Shown: positions 43,801 through 54,242, numbered from the stretch's first letter. The stretch: DNA of 64,000 bases from Bifidobacterium mizhiense (GCF_020884755.1 NZ_BPWE01000003.1:1-64000); one strand, 5' to 3'. Notes: generated from the letters alone by a model not told the origin. Numbers and translations are program-made.

Positions 43801-45549
43801 TCACCTGCCGCTGGTAACCGTATCCACCTGGGAATCAATGATGTACCACATACCCTCCAGGGCTCCGGAAAGGCAGTGAACGATGCCCGAACGGTCCAGG
43901 GCGATCAGGCTCTGCATCTGATTGACCTGCCCTGCAGCCAAGCCTGTGGTTCCGGCCGGCAAATGCTGGACCGTCTCCGGACCAGGGGCGATCTGGGAAT
44001 GCCCGCCCGCATCCATGTCGCCATCCTTGTAGACCAGGGTGTTGTCATTGTAGAAGGTCAAGGCCCTGATGTCCCGATGTCGGGCGATGACCTGGATCTG
44101 ATCGCTCAAGCCCTTCGGCCGCTGGTTCTCGCCTCGGACAATGCCCAGCATGACCAGGGTGTTCATACCCTGCGAACCGTCATCGAGCACCAGGCACAGA
44201 CGCTGCCCCTCAGGCGCCAGAGCCAGGGCAACCACACGCCGCCCATGCAGCCAGGGCAGGGCGAATTCCAGGACGCCCGGCTTGCCCGTTTCGACCAGGA
44301 TGGCGGAATCACTCTGCCTGACCGCCCAGATCTCATCGGTCAGACTGCCCGTTATCGCGGCAATGGGCGTGTCGGCAAACAGCTTCCCGCAGGATGAAGC
44401 ATCAGGCTTCAGACAGGTCACCTGACCCTGATCGGACAGCAGCGCACCCCCGTTGGAGGAAAAGACCAGCCCCTTGGGCTCATGAAAGACCGGAGGCTGT
44501 CCGACCCTGATCAGGTTGGAGGAGTTGAAACCTACCACCCCGCTGCTGCCCAGACTGTAGATGCGGTTGGAAGTCAGCCCAGAAGCCATGGTCAGGTCGT
44601 CATCCGCATGGGAGTAGTCAGTCCCGGACGCATCGACCACGCGCAGATCAAACTCGCCATTGCCGTCGCCCAGGAGCATCCGCATTTGATGGACCAGCAT
44701 GGCCTGGTTTTCGCTGCTCAGGGTGGCGAAGGAGCTGCTGACTTTGATTTCCATCTGCCCCTTGACCTGCTGGACCGCATCGACTGCCAGGGAGACCTTG
44801 GCGGTGTTGAAGTTCGTCACGGAATCCCGCAGCCAAGCCGGAGGGCCCTTCAGCAGTTCCTTCAGGGCCAGGGTCCGCCAGTTTCGCCAGCCGAACCACC
44901 GGTTGTCAGGAACAGGCACACCCTTGGCCAAGGGGAACTGATAGATGACGACCTGACGGTAGACCTGCATGAAATCATCCGAAGAGATCACGATCCCCGC
45001 CGGGGCCTTGCTGATCCGCCATTGGCCGCGAACTTGAGCGAGCTCGAACCGTTCGGTTTTGTACCCTGAGCCGCAATCCTGCTCGGTGACGGAGAATATG
45101 CCATGGGCATCCAAGGAGCCAATGCACTCGGTCGTCAGGTCAAGGGCAGTCCTCTGCCCGCTGCCCTGGTCATCCACGCGGTCATAGACAGGGGAACCCT
45201 TATAGATCGACACAGGTGCATTGAAATCCCACTTTGCAAAGGCCGGCTTGGTCATGTAGGACTTGGCGACAGCAAAGCCATCGCTTTGAATGCCGGTCGG
45301 GAGAGCCGCCAGGAAGCCCTTGACAATGCTCTCTGGTCCGGCTCCGTCCACTGGACCCTCCGGAGACGAGAAGACGCGATGGGGCTGATTCTCGATGGGA
45401 CTGAGCTGACGGACCGACCCGGAAGTGGGGAGCCCGAATGGAATGGAGCAACCTCCGGTAACCAGTGCAGTCACCATGGCGACACACAGGCCCAGCATCC
45501 GCACAGGACGAACAAATCTTGGCCGGCGGGACGGTCTGAAAACACTCAT
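43801..45549 (-). CDS. lpqB: LpqB-family lipoprotein
   Basis: 582 residues. Signal peptide with lipobox VTGGC (Cys near residue 34). A GerMN-type domain is expected at about 200-310, followed by a beta-propeller-like C-terminal half. LpqB modulates MtrB activity in mycobacteria. It overlaps mtrB by 4 bases, the standard mtrA-mtrB-lpqB order of actinobacteria. Confidence 0.92.
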   Translation of the reverse strand: MSVFRPSRRPRFVRPVRMLGLCVAMVTALVTGGCSIPFGLPTSGSVRQLSPIENQPHRVFSSPEGPVDGAGPESIVKGFLAALPTGIQSDGFAVAKSYMTKPAFAKWDFNAPVSIYKGSPVYDRVDDQGSGQRTALDLTTECIGSLDAHGIFSVTEQDCGSGYKTERFELAQVRGQWRISKAPAGIVISSDDFMQVYRQVVIYQFPLAKGVPVPDNRWFGWRNWRTLALKELLKGPPAWLRDSVTNFNTAKVSLAVDAVQQVKGQMEIKVSSSFATLSSENQAMLVHQMRMLLGDGNGEFDLRVVDASGTDYSHADDDLTMASGLTSNRIYSLGSSGVVGFNSSNLIRVGQPPVFHEPKGLVFSSNGGALLSDQGQVTCLKPDASSCGKLFADTPIAAITGSLTDEIWAVRQSDSAILVETGKPGVLEFALPWLHGRRVVALALAPEGQRLCLVLDDGSQGMNTLVMLGIVRGENQRPKGLSDQIQVIARHRDIRALTFYNDNTLVYKDGDMDAGGHSQIAPGPETVQHLPAGTTGLAAGQVNQMQSLIALDRSGIVHCLSGALEGMWYIIDSQVDTVTSGR

Positions 45550-47183
45550 GATGCAGCCTCTTCAAAGGAGCCTTCCACATCCAGACCCTGGCCTGGCTGG
45601 AATCGGACCGGCGCACTCCCCTGATCCAGTTGCTCACAGACATCCCTGGGCAGGGTCAGCAGGAACCAGGTCCCCTGCCCAACCTGCGAGCGCACCTGGA
45701 GCAGGCCATGCATGAGGTTGGTATTGTCCAAGGCGATCGACAGCCCCAGACCTGTACCGCCCGTCAACCGAGATCGCGACGGATCGGCCCGCCAGAACCG
45801 TTCAAAGATATGAGTCAGGTCTTCGGGCGCAATGCCGGTTCCCCAGTCGCGCACACTGAATACCACGGCGTGCTCCGAGACGGCCAGCCGCAGCTGCACC
45901 GGCCCGTCCTCGGCGAAATCGATGGCATTGTTGACCAGGTTGCGCAGAATCGAAGTGCAACGGCTGGCATCGACGGTGATCATCACCTTGTGGTCGGGAA
46001 GGAGCGCCTTCACGGGAACCCCCTTCGTCCTGGCTATCTGGGCGACCTGCTGGACCACGTTGCGGACCAGATCGCAGGCATCGCACAGGTCCGGATTCAG
46101 CGATGTCTGGCCAGCCTCGTACCTGGATATTTCGAGAAGATCCTCAAGCATGCTGGCGAAGCGCGACACCTGCTTGTCCAGCAATTCCACGGTCCTGCGC
46201 TTGTTTGGATCCAGGTCGTCCCGACTCTGGAAAAGCAGGTCCGTGGCCATGCGGATGGTGGTGACCGGGGTTCGCAGCTCATGGCTGACGTCTGATACGA
46301 ACCTGCGTTGATAGGCTTCGGCCTCCTCCAGCTGACCGATCTTCTCATTGATGGAATCAGCCATCACGTTGAAGGAACGCTGCAGGGTGCCCAGCTCATC
46401 GGTCCGGTCCTCGGTGACCCGGACATCCGACTCCCCTTGGGCCAATCCCTTGGCGGCACCTGCCACCTTGGTCACCGGACGGATGACTGAGTGCAGGGCC
46501 AGGAACACGATGATCCCCATCACCACGCTAGTCACCACGCTGACCGCAAGAAGGGCCATCTGCACGGAGAGCACGGAGCGCTGCTGGTCTGCGAACGAGT
46601 AGATGGCGTAGAACTCTATTCCTCCGGTGGTGGCCGGCCTCAGCATGGAACCCATGACGATGCCCGGGACCGGGTACTGGCCCTTGTCGGCCGTATTGAT
46701 CATCTGCGAGTATGAGTGGCTGCCATTCGAGACGACGGCATTCCTGATTTCCGGAGTGATCAGGTCGCTGTCTCCCGGGGCCGTCGATACGGGGACGAAC
46801 CTGCGGGCCGTGGAGTCATCCGGCCAGATGAAGACCCCAACCATATTAGGAGCCCCCTCACTCTGAACATTGGCCGCCATATTGACCACCAGCTTTTGAT
46901 AGCTCCCCTCGTCGTCGGAGATGTCTGCAGAGTCGAGTCCCCCCTGAGCCCTGTTCAGCTCTGCTGCAAAGTCGGCCTGTGCCTGTCGCAGAACCTGGTT
47001 CAAGAGGGAGGTCCTGACTGAATACAGGGATGCTGTCATGAAGACGATGCCGATCAGCAGCGCCGAAACCGTCGCCAGAAGGACCATACGTACCTGCAAA
47101 GAGCTCCTGACTGCTCTGTAGAGCCTGCGCAGGAACATCCCGACTGCGGAAGACACGACCCTGTGCCTCGTGCGACTGCTCAT
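45546..47183 (-). CDS. mtrB: Sensor histidine kinase MtrB
   Basis: 545 residues. Membrane sensor for envelope and osmotic conditions. An N-terminal membrane segment (about 32-52), an extracytoplasmic domain (about 55-205), a second membrane segment (about 208-232), HAMP, then the DHp domain with phospho-His301 in VSHELRTP, and the ATPase domain (VNNAIDFAED N-box, DWGTGIAPEDL, TGGTGLGLS). Couples to MtrA. Both neighbours overlap by 4 bases. Confidence 0.94.
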   Translation of the reverse strand: MSSRTRHRVVSSAVGMFLRRLYRAVRSSLQVRMVLLATVSALLIGIVFMTASLYSVRTSLLNQVLRQAQADFAAELNRAQGGLDSADISDDEGSYQKLVVNMAANVQSEGAPNMVGVFIWPDDSTARRFVPVSTAPGDSDLITPEIRNAVVSNGSHSYSQMINTADKGQYPVPGIVMGSMLRPATTGGIEFYAIYSFADQQRSVLSVQMALLAVSVVTSVVMGIIVFLALHSVIRPVTKVAGAAKGLAQGESDVRVTEDRTDELGTLQRSFNVMADSINEKIGQLEEAEAYQRRFVSDVSHELRTPVTTIRMATDLLFQSRDDLDPNKRRTVELLDKQVSRFASMLEDLLEISRYEAGQTSLNPDLCDACDLVRNVVQQVAQIARTKGVPVKALLPDHKVMITVDASRCTSILRNLVNNAIDFAEDGPVQLRLAVSEHAVVFSVRDWGTGIAPEDLTHIFERFWRADPSRSRLTGGTGLGLSIALDNTNLMHGLLQVRSQVGQGTWFLLTLPRDVCEQLDQGSAPVRFQPGQGLDVEGSFEEAAS

Positions 47184-47893
47184 GATCCTGGCTGCTCAGC
47201 CGCATACTTGTAACCGATGCCCCGAACCGTCTCGATGATTCTGGGATTTTCGGGATCGTCTTCGATCTTCTGCCTGAGACGCTGCACGTGGACGTTGACC
47301 AGACGGGTATCGCCCATATCCTGGTAATCCCAGACCTTCCGCAGCAGCTCTCCCCGGCTGAGCACCTCCCCGGGATGCGAGGCCAGCACGTAGAGCAGCT
47401 CGAACTCCGTGGGTGTCAAAAAAAGCTGCCTGCCCCGCTTGACCGCAGTGTGCTCCTGGCGGTTGATCTCTATCAGGCCATGGATGGCGGCCGGTGACTC
47501 CTGCCCCTCCTGATCAGCCCGGACCGAGACCGGACGCAGACGTGCATGAATCCTGGCCAGGAGTTCATCGGTGCTGAAGGGCTTGACCACATAGTCATCG
47601 GCTCCAGCCTCCAGACCCTCGACGATGTTCTTGGTATCGGATTTGGCCGTCAGCATGATGATGGGGACATTGGATCTGGACCTGATCCAGCGGGCGATGC
47701 CAATCCCATCCATGCCGGGCAGCATGATGTCCAGAAGCACCAGATCAGGTTCCACCGTAGGGAATATCTCCACTGCCCTGGATCCATCCGTGCAGGTCAC
47801 CGGCCTGTAGGACTTTGTCTGCAGCACTATTGACAACATCTCGCCCAGATCCCTGTCATCGTCGACAATCAGTATCGTGGCCGGCTCTTTCAC
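47180..47893 (-). CDS. mtrA: Response regulator MtrA
   Basis: 237 residues from GTG with GGGAGGG upstream. N-terminal receiver domain with Asp55 (LLDIMLPG) and conserved Lys in KPFS; C-terminal OmpR-type winged helix (LFLTPTEFELLYVLA, VNVHVQRLRQKIEDDP, IETVRGIGYKY). Controls cell-wall and division genes in actinobacteria. A CATAAT -10 element lies in the upstream gap without a convincing -35. Confidence 0.95.
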   Translation of the reverse strand: MKEPATILIVDDDRDLGEMLSIVLQTKSYRPVTCTDGSRAVEIFPTVEPDLVLLDIMLPGMDGIGIARWIRSRSNVPIIMLTAKSDTKNIVEGLEAGADDYVVKPFSTDELLARIHARLRPVSVRADQEGQESPAAIHGLIEINRQEHTAVKRGRQLFLTPTEFELLYVLASHPGEVLSRGELLRKVWDYQDMGDTRLVNVHVQRLRQKIEDDPENPRIIETVRGIGYKYAAEQPGS

Positions 47894-47975
47894 AAGAAGC
47901 CCTCCCTCGTTCTCAGCATGCCATTATGCTCACTTGCTTCTAAGCAGAACGATAGCAGGGTTGGTCGGGGCTGAA

Positions 47976-47997
47976 CCCGCCGACGGATCTTGGCGGG
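47976..47997 (-). terminator. Possible weak terminator between HAD phosphatase gene and mtrA
   Basis: CCCGCC and GGCGGG form a 6-base-pair stem with 10-base loop, just after the HAD gene stop. No T-run. Confidence 0.35.
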
Positions 47998-48013
47998 AAT
48001 TGGCAGAGCTGAC

Positions 48014-48592
48014 CTATTTGATGCGACGGACCCGGCCATGCTCCACCATATAGGCACGCCGCGCCAGATCGATCATGGGCAGATCGAAGGCCGAATCGGT
48101 GTAAAAGGCGTCAATGGCCGTCTTCTTGCCCAGGATCCGCTGAAAGTGCAGGGGCTTGTCAGGCCCGAAGTTGAGGTAGCCCACGGTCAGGGATTCCAAA
48201 TCCAGGGTTGAGCCGATGCAGCGGGTGATGCCCAGTCGGCGGCAGGCCTCCCCCGCCACCAGATCGAAGGAGGCGGTCACCACCACATCGTCAGCCTGGG
48301 GGGTGTACCAATCCATGATCTTGTGCATGTTGGCATCCCAGAATTGGTTGACCAACCGGTCCATGTCAAAGCCGGGACGCGAGGTCAGGCGACGCAGGTA
48401 GCGCGAGCCCACCCGACGCATGGCCGAGTCCAGTTGCTCGAGTGTGACCCGGCCCAGACGGTAGCGGACGGCATAGAAGAGGGCAATCGGCAGGTAGCCA
48501 AGCACCCGCGGATCCTTGCGGGCGGTGAACAGGTAGAAGTCAAGCAGACTCTCGCCATCGTAGATGGTGCCATCGAAGTCCAGTACCCGCAT
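48014..48592 (-). CDS. HAD superfamily subfamily IB phosphatase
   Basis: 192 residues. The HAD motifs are: LDFDGTIYDGES at the very N terminus (nucleophile Asp and second Asp), VTASFD with motif-II Ser, and YTDSAFDLPM as motif IV (DSxxDxP). The subclass includes phosphoserine phosphatase relatives and SerB-like hydrolases. The ATG at 48592 follows GGAAAGGA. Single gene, upstream of mtrA. Substrate unknown. Confidence 0.85.
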   Translation of the reverse strand: MRVLDFDGTIYDGESLLDFYLFTARKDPRVLGYLPIALFYAVRYRLGRVTLEQLDSAMRRVGSRYLRRLTSRPGFDMDRLVNQFWDANMHKIMDWYTPQADDVVVTASFDLVAGEACRRLGITRCIGSTLDLESLTVGYLNFGPDKPLHFQRILGKKTAIDAFYTDSAFDLPMIDLARRAYMVEHGRVRRIK

Positions 48593-49024
48593 GCCAGTCC
48601 TTTCCAGATCTCAGCGCTAAAAAGCGAACATCTTAGCATACCGTGGAGCAATGACGGTGATAGTCCCCGACTTCCATGGGTCATACTCCCCCAAATGCTG
48701 ACCCGCACAGCCTCACGAATAGGCAGTCCTTTTTCAGCCCACAAGCACGAAGGAGACCGACAATCCCTAGACGATCGACCGTGACAGGCCTCGATCGGAA
48801 TCGTCGTCTAGGCAATCATGGCCTGCCTGATCCATGTCCTGATCGTGGATCATCCCCATGGTGTCGACGGTATTGATATGATGAAAATGCGTTGTTCACA
48901 TAAGGCCGAGGTTTGGGACTTGTCGAAAATAGGCCTGGAAGGGGAACGGCGCCGAAGGGGTCTATGCGGTCAATCATGTCCGCCGAGCTCTTTGATTTTC
49001 CTTACCAGCTAGGGGGCAGCAGCG
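48593..49024. other. Intergenic region with unexplained nested inverted repeat
   Basis: No convincing gene; short frames on both strands lack ribosome-binding sites and family similarity. The main structure is the inverted repeat at 48766-48812. The last 40 bases serve marR translation (AGGGGG before 49025). Confidence 0.5.
48766..48812. repeat. Nested inverted repeat (stem-loop)
   Basis: CCTAGACGA (48766-48774) pairs with TCGTCTAGG (48804-48812), and inside it GATCGA (48773-48778) pairs with TCGATC (48791-48796) around a 12-base loop; a few bases are bulged on one side. No T-run follows on either strand, and the nearest gene ends or starts over 170 bases away, so a simple terminator is unlikely. 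Confidence 0.6.
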
Positions 49025-49465
49025 ATGTTGAAGAAGAGCCACTACCACAACCTGAGCAGCTGCATAGCCGGAATCTACCGGCATGCACGCAATGACACCA
49101 GCCGGTACACAGGCGACTCCACCTTACGGGGCACTCAAGGTGATCTGATCGTATATCTCTATGATCATCCAGGCCTCAGCCAGCGGCAGATCGCCCGGGA
49201 TCTGTGCGTAGACCCCAGTCTGCTGGCCAGGGATCTCAAGGCTCTGAAGGCCCAGGGCCTGGTCAGCCGTGAACAGAACCCCGCCGATCACCGCGTCAAT
49301 ATCATCGCCCTGACCAGGTCGGGCGCAGACATAGCGCGCAAACGGATCAGGTCGGTCAACAACTGGTGGACGGACCTGTTCAAGCAGAACCCCGATATCG
49401 ACCCCGAGACCTTCCAGTCCGAGCTGCGCTGCGTCTACAACCGTCTGCTGGCCAATCAGCTCTGA
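49025..49465 (+). CDS. MarR-family transcriptional regulator
   Basis: 146 residues. Winged-helix core with LSQRQIARDLCVDPSLLARDLKALKAQGLV (about residues 55-85; helix-turn-helix), the wing REQNPADHRVNIIALT, and flanking dimerisation helices. ATG at 49025 with AGGGGG upstream. Convergent with an MFS transporter, so linkage is not proven. MarR proteins usually repress efflux or stress genes in response to small aromatic compounds. Confidence 0.88.
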   Translation: MLKKSHYHNLSSCIAGIYRHARNDTSRYTGDSTLRGTQGDLIVYLYDHPGLSQRQIARDLCVDPSLLARDLKALKAQGLVSREQNPADHRVNIIALTRSGADIARKRIRSVNNWWTDLFKQNPDIDPETFQSELRCVYNRLLANQL

Positions 49466-49481
49466 CCCGCTTACCGCAGAA

Positions 49482-50879
49482 TCAGCCCACCGAACGGCCC
49501 GAGGTCTCCCAACCCATCAGGCCCACGACCAGCATGGAGACCAAGGCCACCAGGCTGATGGTGATGAAGATCGAGGTGCTCCCCCATACGCTGAGCATGG
49601 CACCGATCAGCACGGGCATGAGCACATTGCAGAGCTTGGCAACGGCATTGGCGATGCCCACGCAGCGGAAGCGGACCGTGGTCGGGAAGAGCTCGGGCGC
49701 ATAGACGGCCACCACCGAAGACATGAGCACGTAGAGGCTGGCCATGAGCAGGATGCCCACCAGAATGGCCGTGACCTGGCTGGTCTGCGCAGCGTAGAGC
49801 AGGCCGAAGACCGCCGTCAGCAGGAAGGCCGTGACGATGATCCGCTTGCGGCCGATCCGGTCCAGGAGCAGGGATCCGATCAGGCAGCCCAGCGGAGCGC
49901 CCAGCATCATCAGGGTGCTGATCCACAGGGATCCGCTCAGATTTATGCCCCGCTTGAGCAGGATGGTGGGCACCCAGGAGGTGAAGGCGTAGGAGCAGAC
50001 GTTGGTGGCCGATACCGCCACGGTGGCCACAATCAGTCCGCGAACCACGCTACCCGATGCCTTGGCGGGTGCCTCAAGGCCCTCATCCTTGCCGGCAAGT
50101 GCGGAACCGCTGGCAGAATCGGAGCTTGACCCTCCCCGGCCATTGTCGGCCTCCAGAAGCTCAACCACCTGGATGGCCTCGTCCATCCGCCCATGCAGGG
50201 CCAGCCAGCGAGGGGACTCGGGGATGTCACGCCGCAGATACCAGATCAACGCCGCTGCCAGACCAATGCCCACGAAGAGCGGCCGCCAGGACCAGCGCGG
50301 AATGATCCAGGCGCACAGGAGCATGGCCAGGGGCACTCCGGTGTTGGCCACCAGCGAGACGATGGCGCTCCAGCGGCCGCGATGCTTGATGGGAGCGAAT
50401 TCGTTGACCATGGAGAATCCGGTGACGATTTCGGCGCCCAGCCCCAGGCCGGCCCCCAGGCGGCAGACCGAGAGGACGGCCATGTTCGGGGCCAGAGCGC
50501 CCAGCAGGGTAAAGCCTCCGAAGAGCAGCAGGTTGATCTGATAGGCGGTCTTGCGCCCACGCAGATCTCCGATGAATCCGGCCAGCAGCGAGCCCACCAG
50601 GAGCCCCAGGAAACCAGCCGACAGGAAGAGGGAGTTCTGGGCGACCGTGGACCACCCGGTGCTCAATGCCGAACTGGCTACTGCGCTGCCCACATAGACA
50701 TCGATGCTGTCCATGAGCATTCCCGCGGCCACCAAGGCCACGATCTTGTAAAAAGTAGCCGATTCACGAGCATTGTCTACTCGCCGGGTAATCTCGCGGA
50801 CCGCCAGGTCGTCCTCGGCCACGCCGAGGCCCTTTGATTGTTCGGATATGTCTGCATTGTCAATGACCGCTGTCGACAT
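49482..50879 (-). CDS. MFS transporter (metabolite:H+ symporter type)
   Basis: 465 residues with 12 membrane segments. MFS motif A is in GFIGDLRGRKTAY, repeated in the second half as LLLDRIGRKRII. The ~50-residue N terminus is cytoplasmic, and a Gly/Ser/Ala-rich loop lies around residues 230-260 between the halves. ATG at 50879 follows GAGGGTGACG. Relatives carry small organic acids or aromatic acids; substrate unknown. Confidence 0.82.
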   Translation of the reverse strand: MSTAVIDNADISEQSKGLGVAEDDLAVREITRRVDNARESATFYKIVALVAAGMLMDSIDVYVGSAVASSALSTGWSTVAQNSLFLSAGFLGLLVGSLLAGFIGDLRGRKTAYQINLLLFGGFTLLGALAPNMAVLSVCRLGAGLGLGAEIVTGFSMVNEFAPIKHRGRWSAIVSLVANTGVPLAMLLCAWIIPRWSWRPLFVGIGLAAALIWYLRRDIPESPRWLALHGRMDEAIQVVELLEADNGRGGSSSDSASGSALAGKDEGLEAPAKASGSVVRGLIVATVAVSATNVCSYAFTSWVPTILLKRGINLSGSLWISTLMMLGAPLGCLIGSLLLDRIGRKRIIVTAFLLTAVFGLLYAAQTSQVTAILVGILLMASLYVLMSSVVAVYAPELFPTTVRFRCVGIANAVAKLCNVLMPVLIGAMLSVWGSTSIFITISLVALVSMLVVGLMGWETSGRSVG

Positions 50880-51064
50880 CGTCACCCTCGCGCCCGTGCA
50901 TGAGGCAGGCATGCCCCATGCGTCCATGCCAGACCTGCCGACGACGACAGGCTCCTTCTGGGAGCGTGGCGACCGTCAATATGAAAGGCCTGGACCCTGC
51001 GGCGTTTCGGTCATTGTGTGGCTGCTCAACGTCTATTGGGTGCCCAGTATAGGAGTCTGGACGG

Positions 51065-52459
51065 TCATTGCCCAGACCCGGCGTTTCCCCCCGGCCCAGC
51101 TGCCCTGTCTAGGATGGCCCTGATGGCCTCCAGTCGTGGACCCAGCTGACGCTCATAGCCACGATCATTGGGGTGGTAGTAGCGTCGCCCGACCAGTTCG
51201 TCGGGCATGTACTGCTGGGGCGCCACCGCATCCGGCGCATCGTGGGCATACTGGTAGCCCTCATGGTTGCCCCAGGCCTTCATCAGCTTGGTGGGGGCAT
51301 TGCGCAGGTGCAGGGGAACCTGGCCGATATGCCCGGCGTCCACATCCTCCAGGGCCTGGTTGATGGCCAGGTAGGAGGCGTTGGACTTGGGCGCAGTGGC
51401 CACGGCGATGACTGCCTCGGCCAGGATCAGCCGGGCCTCCGGCATGCCCACCATGGCCACGGCCTGGGCAGCCGCGACCGTGATCTCCAGCACCTCCGGA
51501 GAGGCCATGCCCACCTCCTCGGCGGAGGCGATCATGATCCGTCGGGCGATGAAACGCGGGTCCTCGCCTGCCCGGATCATCCGAGCCAGGTAGTGCAGGG
51601 CCGCATCCACGTCGGAACCCCGCATGGACTTGATGAAGGCCGAGGCCACGTCATAGTGGTCGTCGCCCTTCTTGTCATAGCGGACTGCAGCTACGTCCAT
51701 GACCGAGGAGACCACCTTGGCATTGATCAGGGACCGACGCGCCCCCTTGGCACGAGGCCCGCCCTCGGTGACGGCCCCGGCCGCAGCCTCCAGAATGGTC
51801 AGGGCCCGGCGGGCGTCGCCCCCGGAAAAACGCACGATCTGGTCCAGAGCCTCTGCATCCAGCCGCACCTGGTCCTTGAGCCCCCGCTGGTCCTTGACAG
51901 CCCGGCGGACCAGCTTGGCCAGGTCCTGGTCGTCCAAGGCCTCCAACTTGACCACCACCGAGCGCGAAAGCAGGGGCGCAATGACCGAAAAGCTGGGATT
52001 CTCCGTGGTGGCTGCGATGAAAGTCACATCCCGGTTCTCCACGCTGGGCAGCAGGGCATCCTGCTGGGACTTGGAAAAGCGGTGGACCTCATCGATGAAG
52101 AGGACCGTCTCCTGGCCCTGGCTGACCAGCCGCTCCCGGGCCTGGGCGAGGACCTGCCGGACCTCCTTGACCCCCGAGGTGACGGCCGAAAGCTCCTCGA
52201 AATGCCGCCCTGACTGTCGGGCGACAATGTAGGCCAGGGTGGTCTTGCCCACCCCGGGAGGTCCGAAAAGAATGACCGAACTGGGAGCCGTCAGGCGGTT
52301 GTTCGGATCCGACCGGGCCAGCCGCTCCAAGGGGGTTCCAGGAGCCGTGACCTTGTCCTGGCCGACCACCTCGTCCAGGCTCCTGGGCCGCATCCTGACC
52401 GCCAGAGGCAGAGTGTGCTCCTCGGGGGGATCCGCCGCCTGGAAGAGATCATCAACCAT
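51065..52459 (-). CDS. rarA: Replication-associated recombination protein A (RarA/MgsA)
   Basis: 464 residues. AAA+ ATPase acting at stalled replication forks. Walker A GPPGVGKT at residues 66-73, Walker B LFIDEVHRF, sensor-type ATTENPSFS, and the C-terminal MgsA domain (RGSDVDAALHYLARMI, EVGMASPEVL). The ATG at 52459 has GAGGTA upstream; an earlier ATG at 52510 adds an unconserved stretch. Confidence 0.93.
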   Translation of the reverse strand: MVDDLFQAADPPEEHTLPLAVRMRPRSLDEVVGQDKVTAPGTPLERLARSDPNNRLTAPSSVILFGPPGVGKTTLAYIVARQSGRHFEELSAVTSGVKEVRQVLAQARERLVSQGQETVLFIDEVHRFSKSQQDALLPSVENRDVTFIAATTENPSFSVIAPLLSRSVVVKLEALDDQDLAKLVRRAVKDQRGLKDQVRLDAEALDQIVRFSGGDARRALTILEAAAGAVTEGGPRAKGARRSLINAKVVSSVMDVAAVRYDKKGDDHYDVASAFIKSMRGSDVDAALHYLARMIRAGEDPRFIARRIMIASAEEVGMASPEVLEITVAAAQAVAMVGMPEARLILAEAVIAVATAPKSNASYLAINQALEDVDAGHIGQVPLHLRNAPTKLMKAWGNHEGYQYAHDAPDAVAPQQYMPDELVGRRYYHPNDRGYERQLGPRLEAIRAILDRAAGPGGNAGSGQ

Positions 52460-52727
52460 CTGCAATACCTCATTCCTCGGGGCCCTATGGCTCCCCGCCT
52501 TCACCAGCATAAGCCTGCACCTGCCACAAACAGCAAGACGAACGCGCTAGACTGGAAACCTATATGACCGTATCGCCCAGCGCGTAGTTGGGTCCCGGAA
52601 ACCCGGTGTGTGTACAGTTTACTGGTCATCCGCCTGATCATCTTCAGGTAGGCCCATGGGCGGCAGCAAGGCCTGCGCCCTGAAACAACCGGGACCGGCA
52701 CAGTAGGAGCAATAAGGAGAATCGCCA

Positions 52728-54242
52728 GTGATCGCCAAGCATGTTCGCCAGGGATGGACATCCGGTCCAGGCAGGTGGGCCATGGGCCTGCTCGCCCTGG
52801 TCCTGGGGCTCTCAGCCCTGATTGTCGCCCCCCTGGCCACGCCGGCGCAGGCGGCCCAGGACTCACCCGCCGCGCAGGCGGTCCACGGACGCACCTTCCG
52901 CGTCGCCACCGACACCACCTTTGCCCCCTTCGAATTCCGCGACTCCTCCGGCAAGCTGGTCGGCATCGACATGGATCTGATCCGCAAGATCGCCGACATC
53001 GAGGGCTTCTCGGTGCAGATCCAGTCCCTGGGCTTCAACGCCGCCCTGCAGGCCTTGAACTCCCAGCAGGCCGACGTGGTCATAGCCGGCATGACCATCA
53101 CCGACCAGCGCAAGCAGGTCTACGACTTCACCGACCCATATTTCGACTCCGGCGTGCAGATGGCCATCGCCAAGGACAACGACCAGATCCACAGCTACAA
53201 GGATCTGCGAGGCAGCGTGGTGGCCGTCAAGACCGGCAGCGAGGGCGAGGCTTTCGCCAAGCAGCGTGCGGCCCAGTACGGGTTTAGCGTCAAGGCGGTG
53301 GACCAGTCCTCCACCATGTACGAGATGGTCAAGTCCGGCAATGCCCAGGCGGTCATTGACGACTACCCGGTCCTGGCCTACGGCATCGCCCAGGGCAACG
53401 GGCTGAAGACCGTGACCAAGAAGGAGCCTGGCGCCTCCTACGGGGCGGCCGTCCGCAAGGGCGAGAACAAGGAGTTCGTGGCCGCCTTCAACGAGGGTCT
53501 GGCCAAGATGAAGGCCGACGGCAGCTATAAACAGCTGGTCGATTCCTATGTGGGCAGCGGCCAGTCCAGCAAGAGCGCCCCAGCCTCCAGGCCAGGATTC
53601 TTCGAGCTGGTCCGCCAGGCCTTCCCCTCCCTGATGCTGGGCCTGCGCAACACCCTGGCCATCACGGCCATATCCTTCGTCATCGCCCTGGCCATCGGCA
53701 TCATCCTGGGACTGTGGCGGATCAGCCCCAATCGGATACTGTCCTGGATCGCCCGGATCTACGTGGCGGTCTTCAGGGGCACACCCGTCCTGGTCTGGGC
53801 CTTCTTCTTCTACCTGGGCGTCCCCCAGCTGATCGGTCACCGCATCAGCATCTGGCTGGCCGGCGCGCTGACCCTGTCCCTGAACTCCGGAGCCTACCTG
53901 GTGGAGATCGTGCGCGGTGCCATCGAGTCGGTGGATGTCGGGCAGATGGAGGGAGCCCGCAGCCTGGGCCTGACACGTCGCATGGCCCTGCGTCGGGTCA
54001 TCCTGCCCCAGGCCGTCAGATTCGCCACGCCCTCCATCATCAACCAGCTGGTCATCATGCTCAAGGACTCCTCCCTGCTGCTGGCCATCGGCTTCGGCGA
54101 GCTGCTCTACCAGGCCCAGCAGATCTACGCGGCCAACTTCCGCGTGACCGAGACCCTGTTCATGGTGGGCGTCATCTACTTCGTCGCCATCAGCGCCCTG
54201 ACCTGGATGGCCAATATGCTCGATAGGAGGCTGCATCGATGA
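52728..54242 (+). CDS. Polar amino-acid ABC transporter, fused binding protein and permease
   Basis: 504 residues from GTG, with AAGGAG eight bases upstream. One polypeptide holds a signal/anchor segment (about 20-45), an extracellular amino-acid-binding domain (about 52-275; [33 protein letters not shown]), a short Ser/Ala/Pro linker, and a HisM-type permease domain (about 290-504; [13 protein letters not shown], the EAA-type loop [24 protein letters not shown]). Such fusions occur in GlnP-type systems of Gram-positive bacteria. It overlaps its ATPase by 4 bases. Glutamine or another polar amino acid is likely. Confidence 0.9.
   Translation: MIAKHVRQGWTSGPGRWAMGLLALVLGLSALIVAPLATPAQAAQDSPAAQAVHGRTFRVATDTTFAPFEFRDSSGKLVGIDMDLIRKIADIEGFSVQIQSLGFNAALQALNSQQADVVIAGMTITDQRKQVYDFTDPYFDSGVQMAIAKDNDQIHSYKDLRGSVVAVKTGSEGEAFAKQRAAQYGFSVKAVDQSSTMYEMVKSGNAQAVIDDYPVLAYGIAQGNGLKTVTKKEPGASYGAAVRKGENKEFVAAFNEGLAKMKADGSYKQLVDSYVGSGQSSKSAPASRPGFFELVRQAFPSLMLGLRNTLAITAISFVIALAIGIILGLWRISPNRILSWIARIYVAVFRGTPVLVWAFFFYLGVPQLIGHRISIWLAGALTLSLNSGAYLVEIVRGAIESVDVGQMEGARSLGLTRRMALRRVILPQAVRFATPSIINQLVIMLKDSSLLLAIGFGELLYQAQQIYAANFRVTETLFMVGVIYFVAISALTWMANMLDRRLHR

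Noticed and set aside
48818-49012. 64-codon frame in the gap before the MarR gene
   Set aside because: No ribosome-binding site, no similarity recognised, overlaps other equally poor frames.
52460-52727. Possible riboswitch or T-box in the leader of the amino-acid ABC operon
   Set aside because: No T-box motif, no conserved riboswitch core; only general GC-rich pairing was seen.
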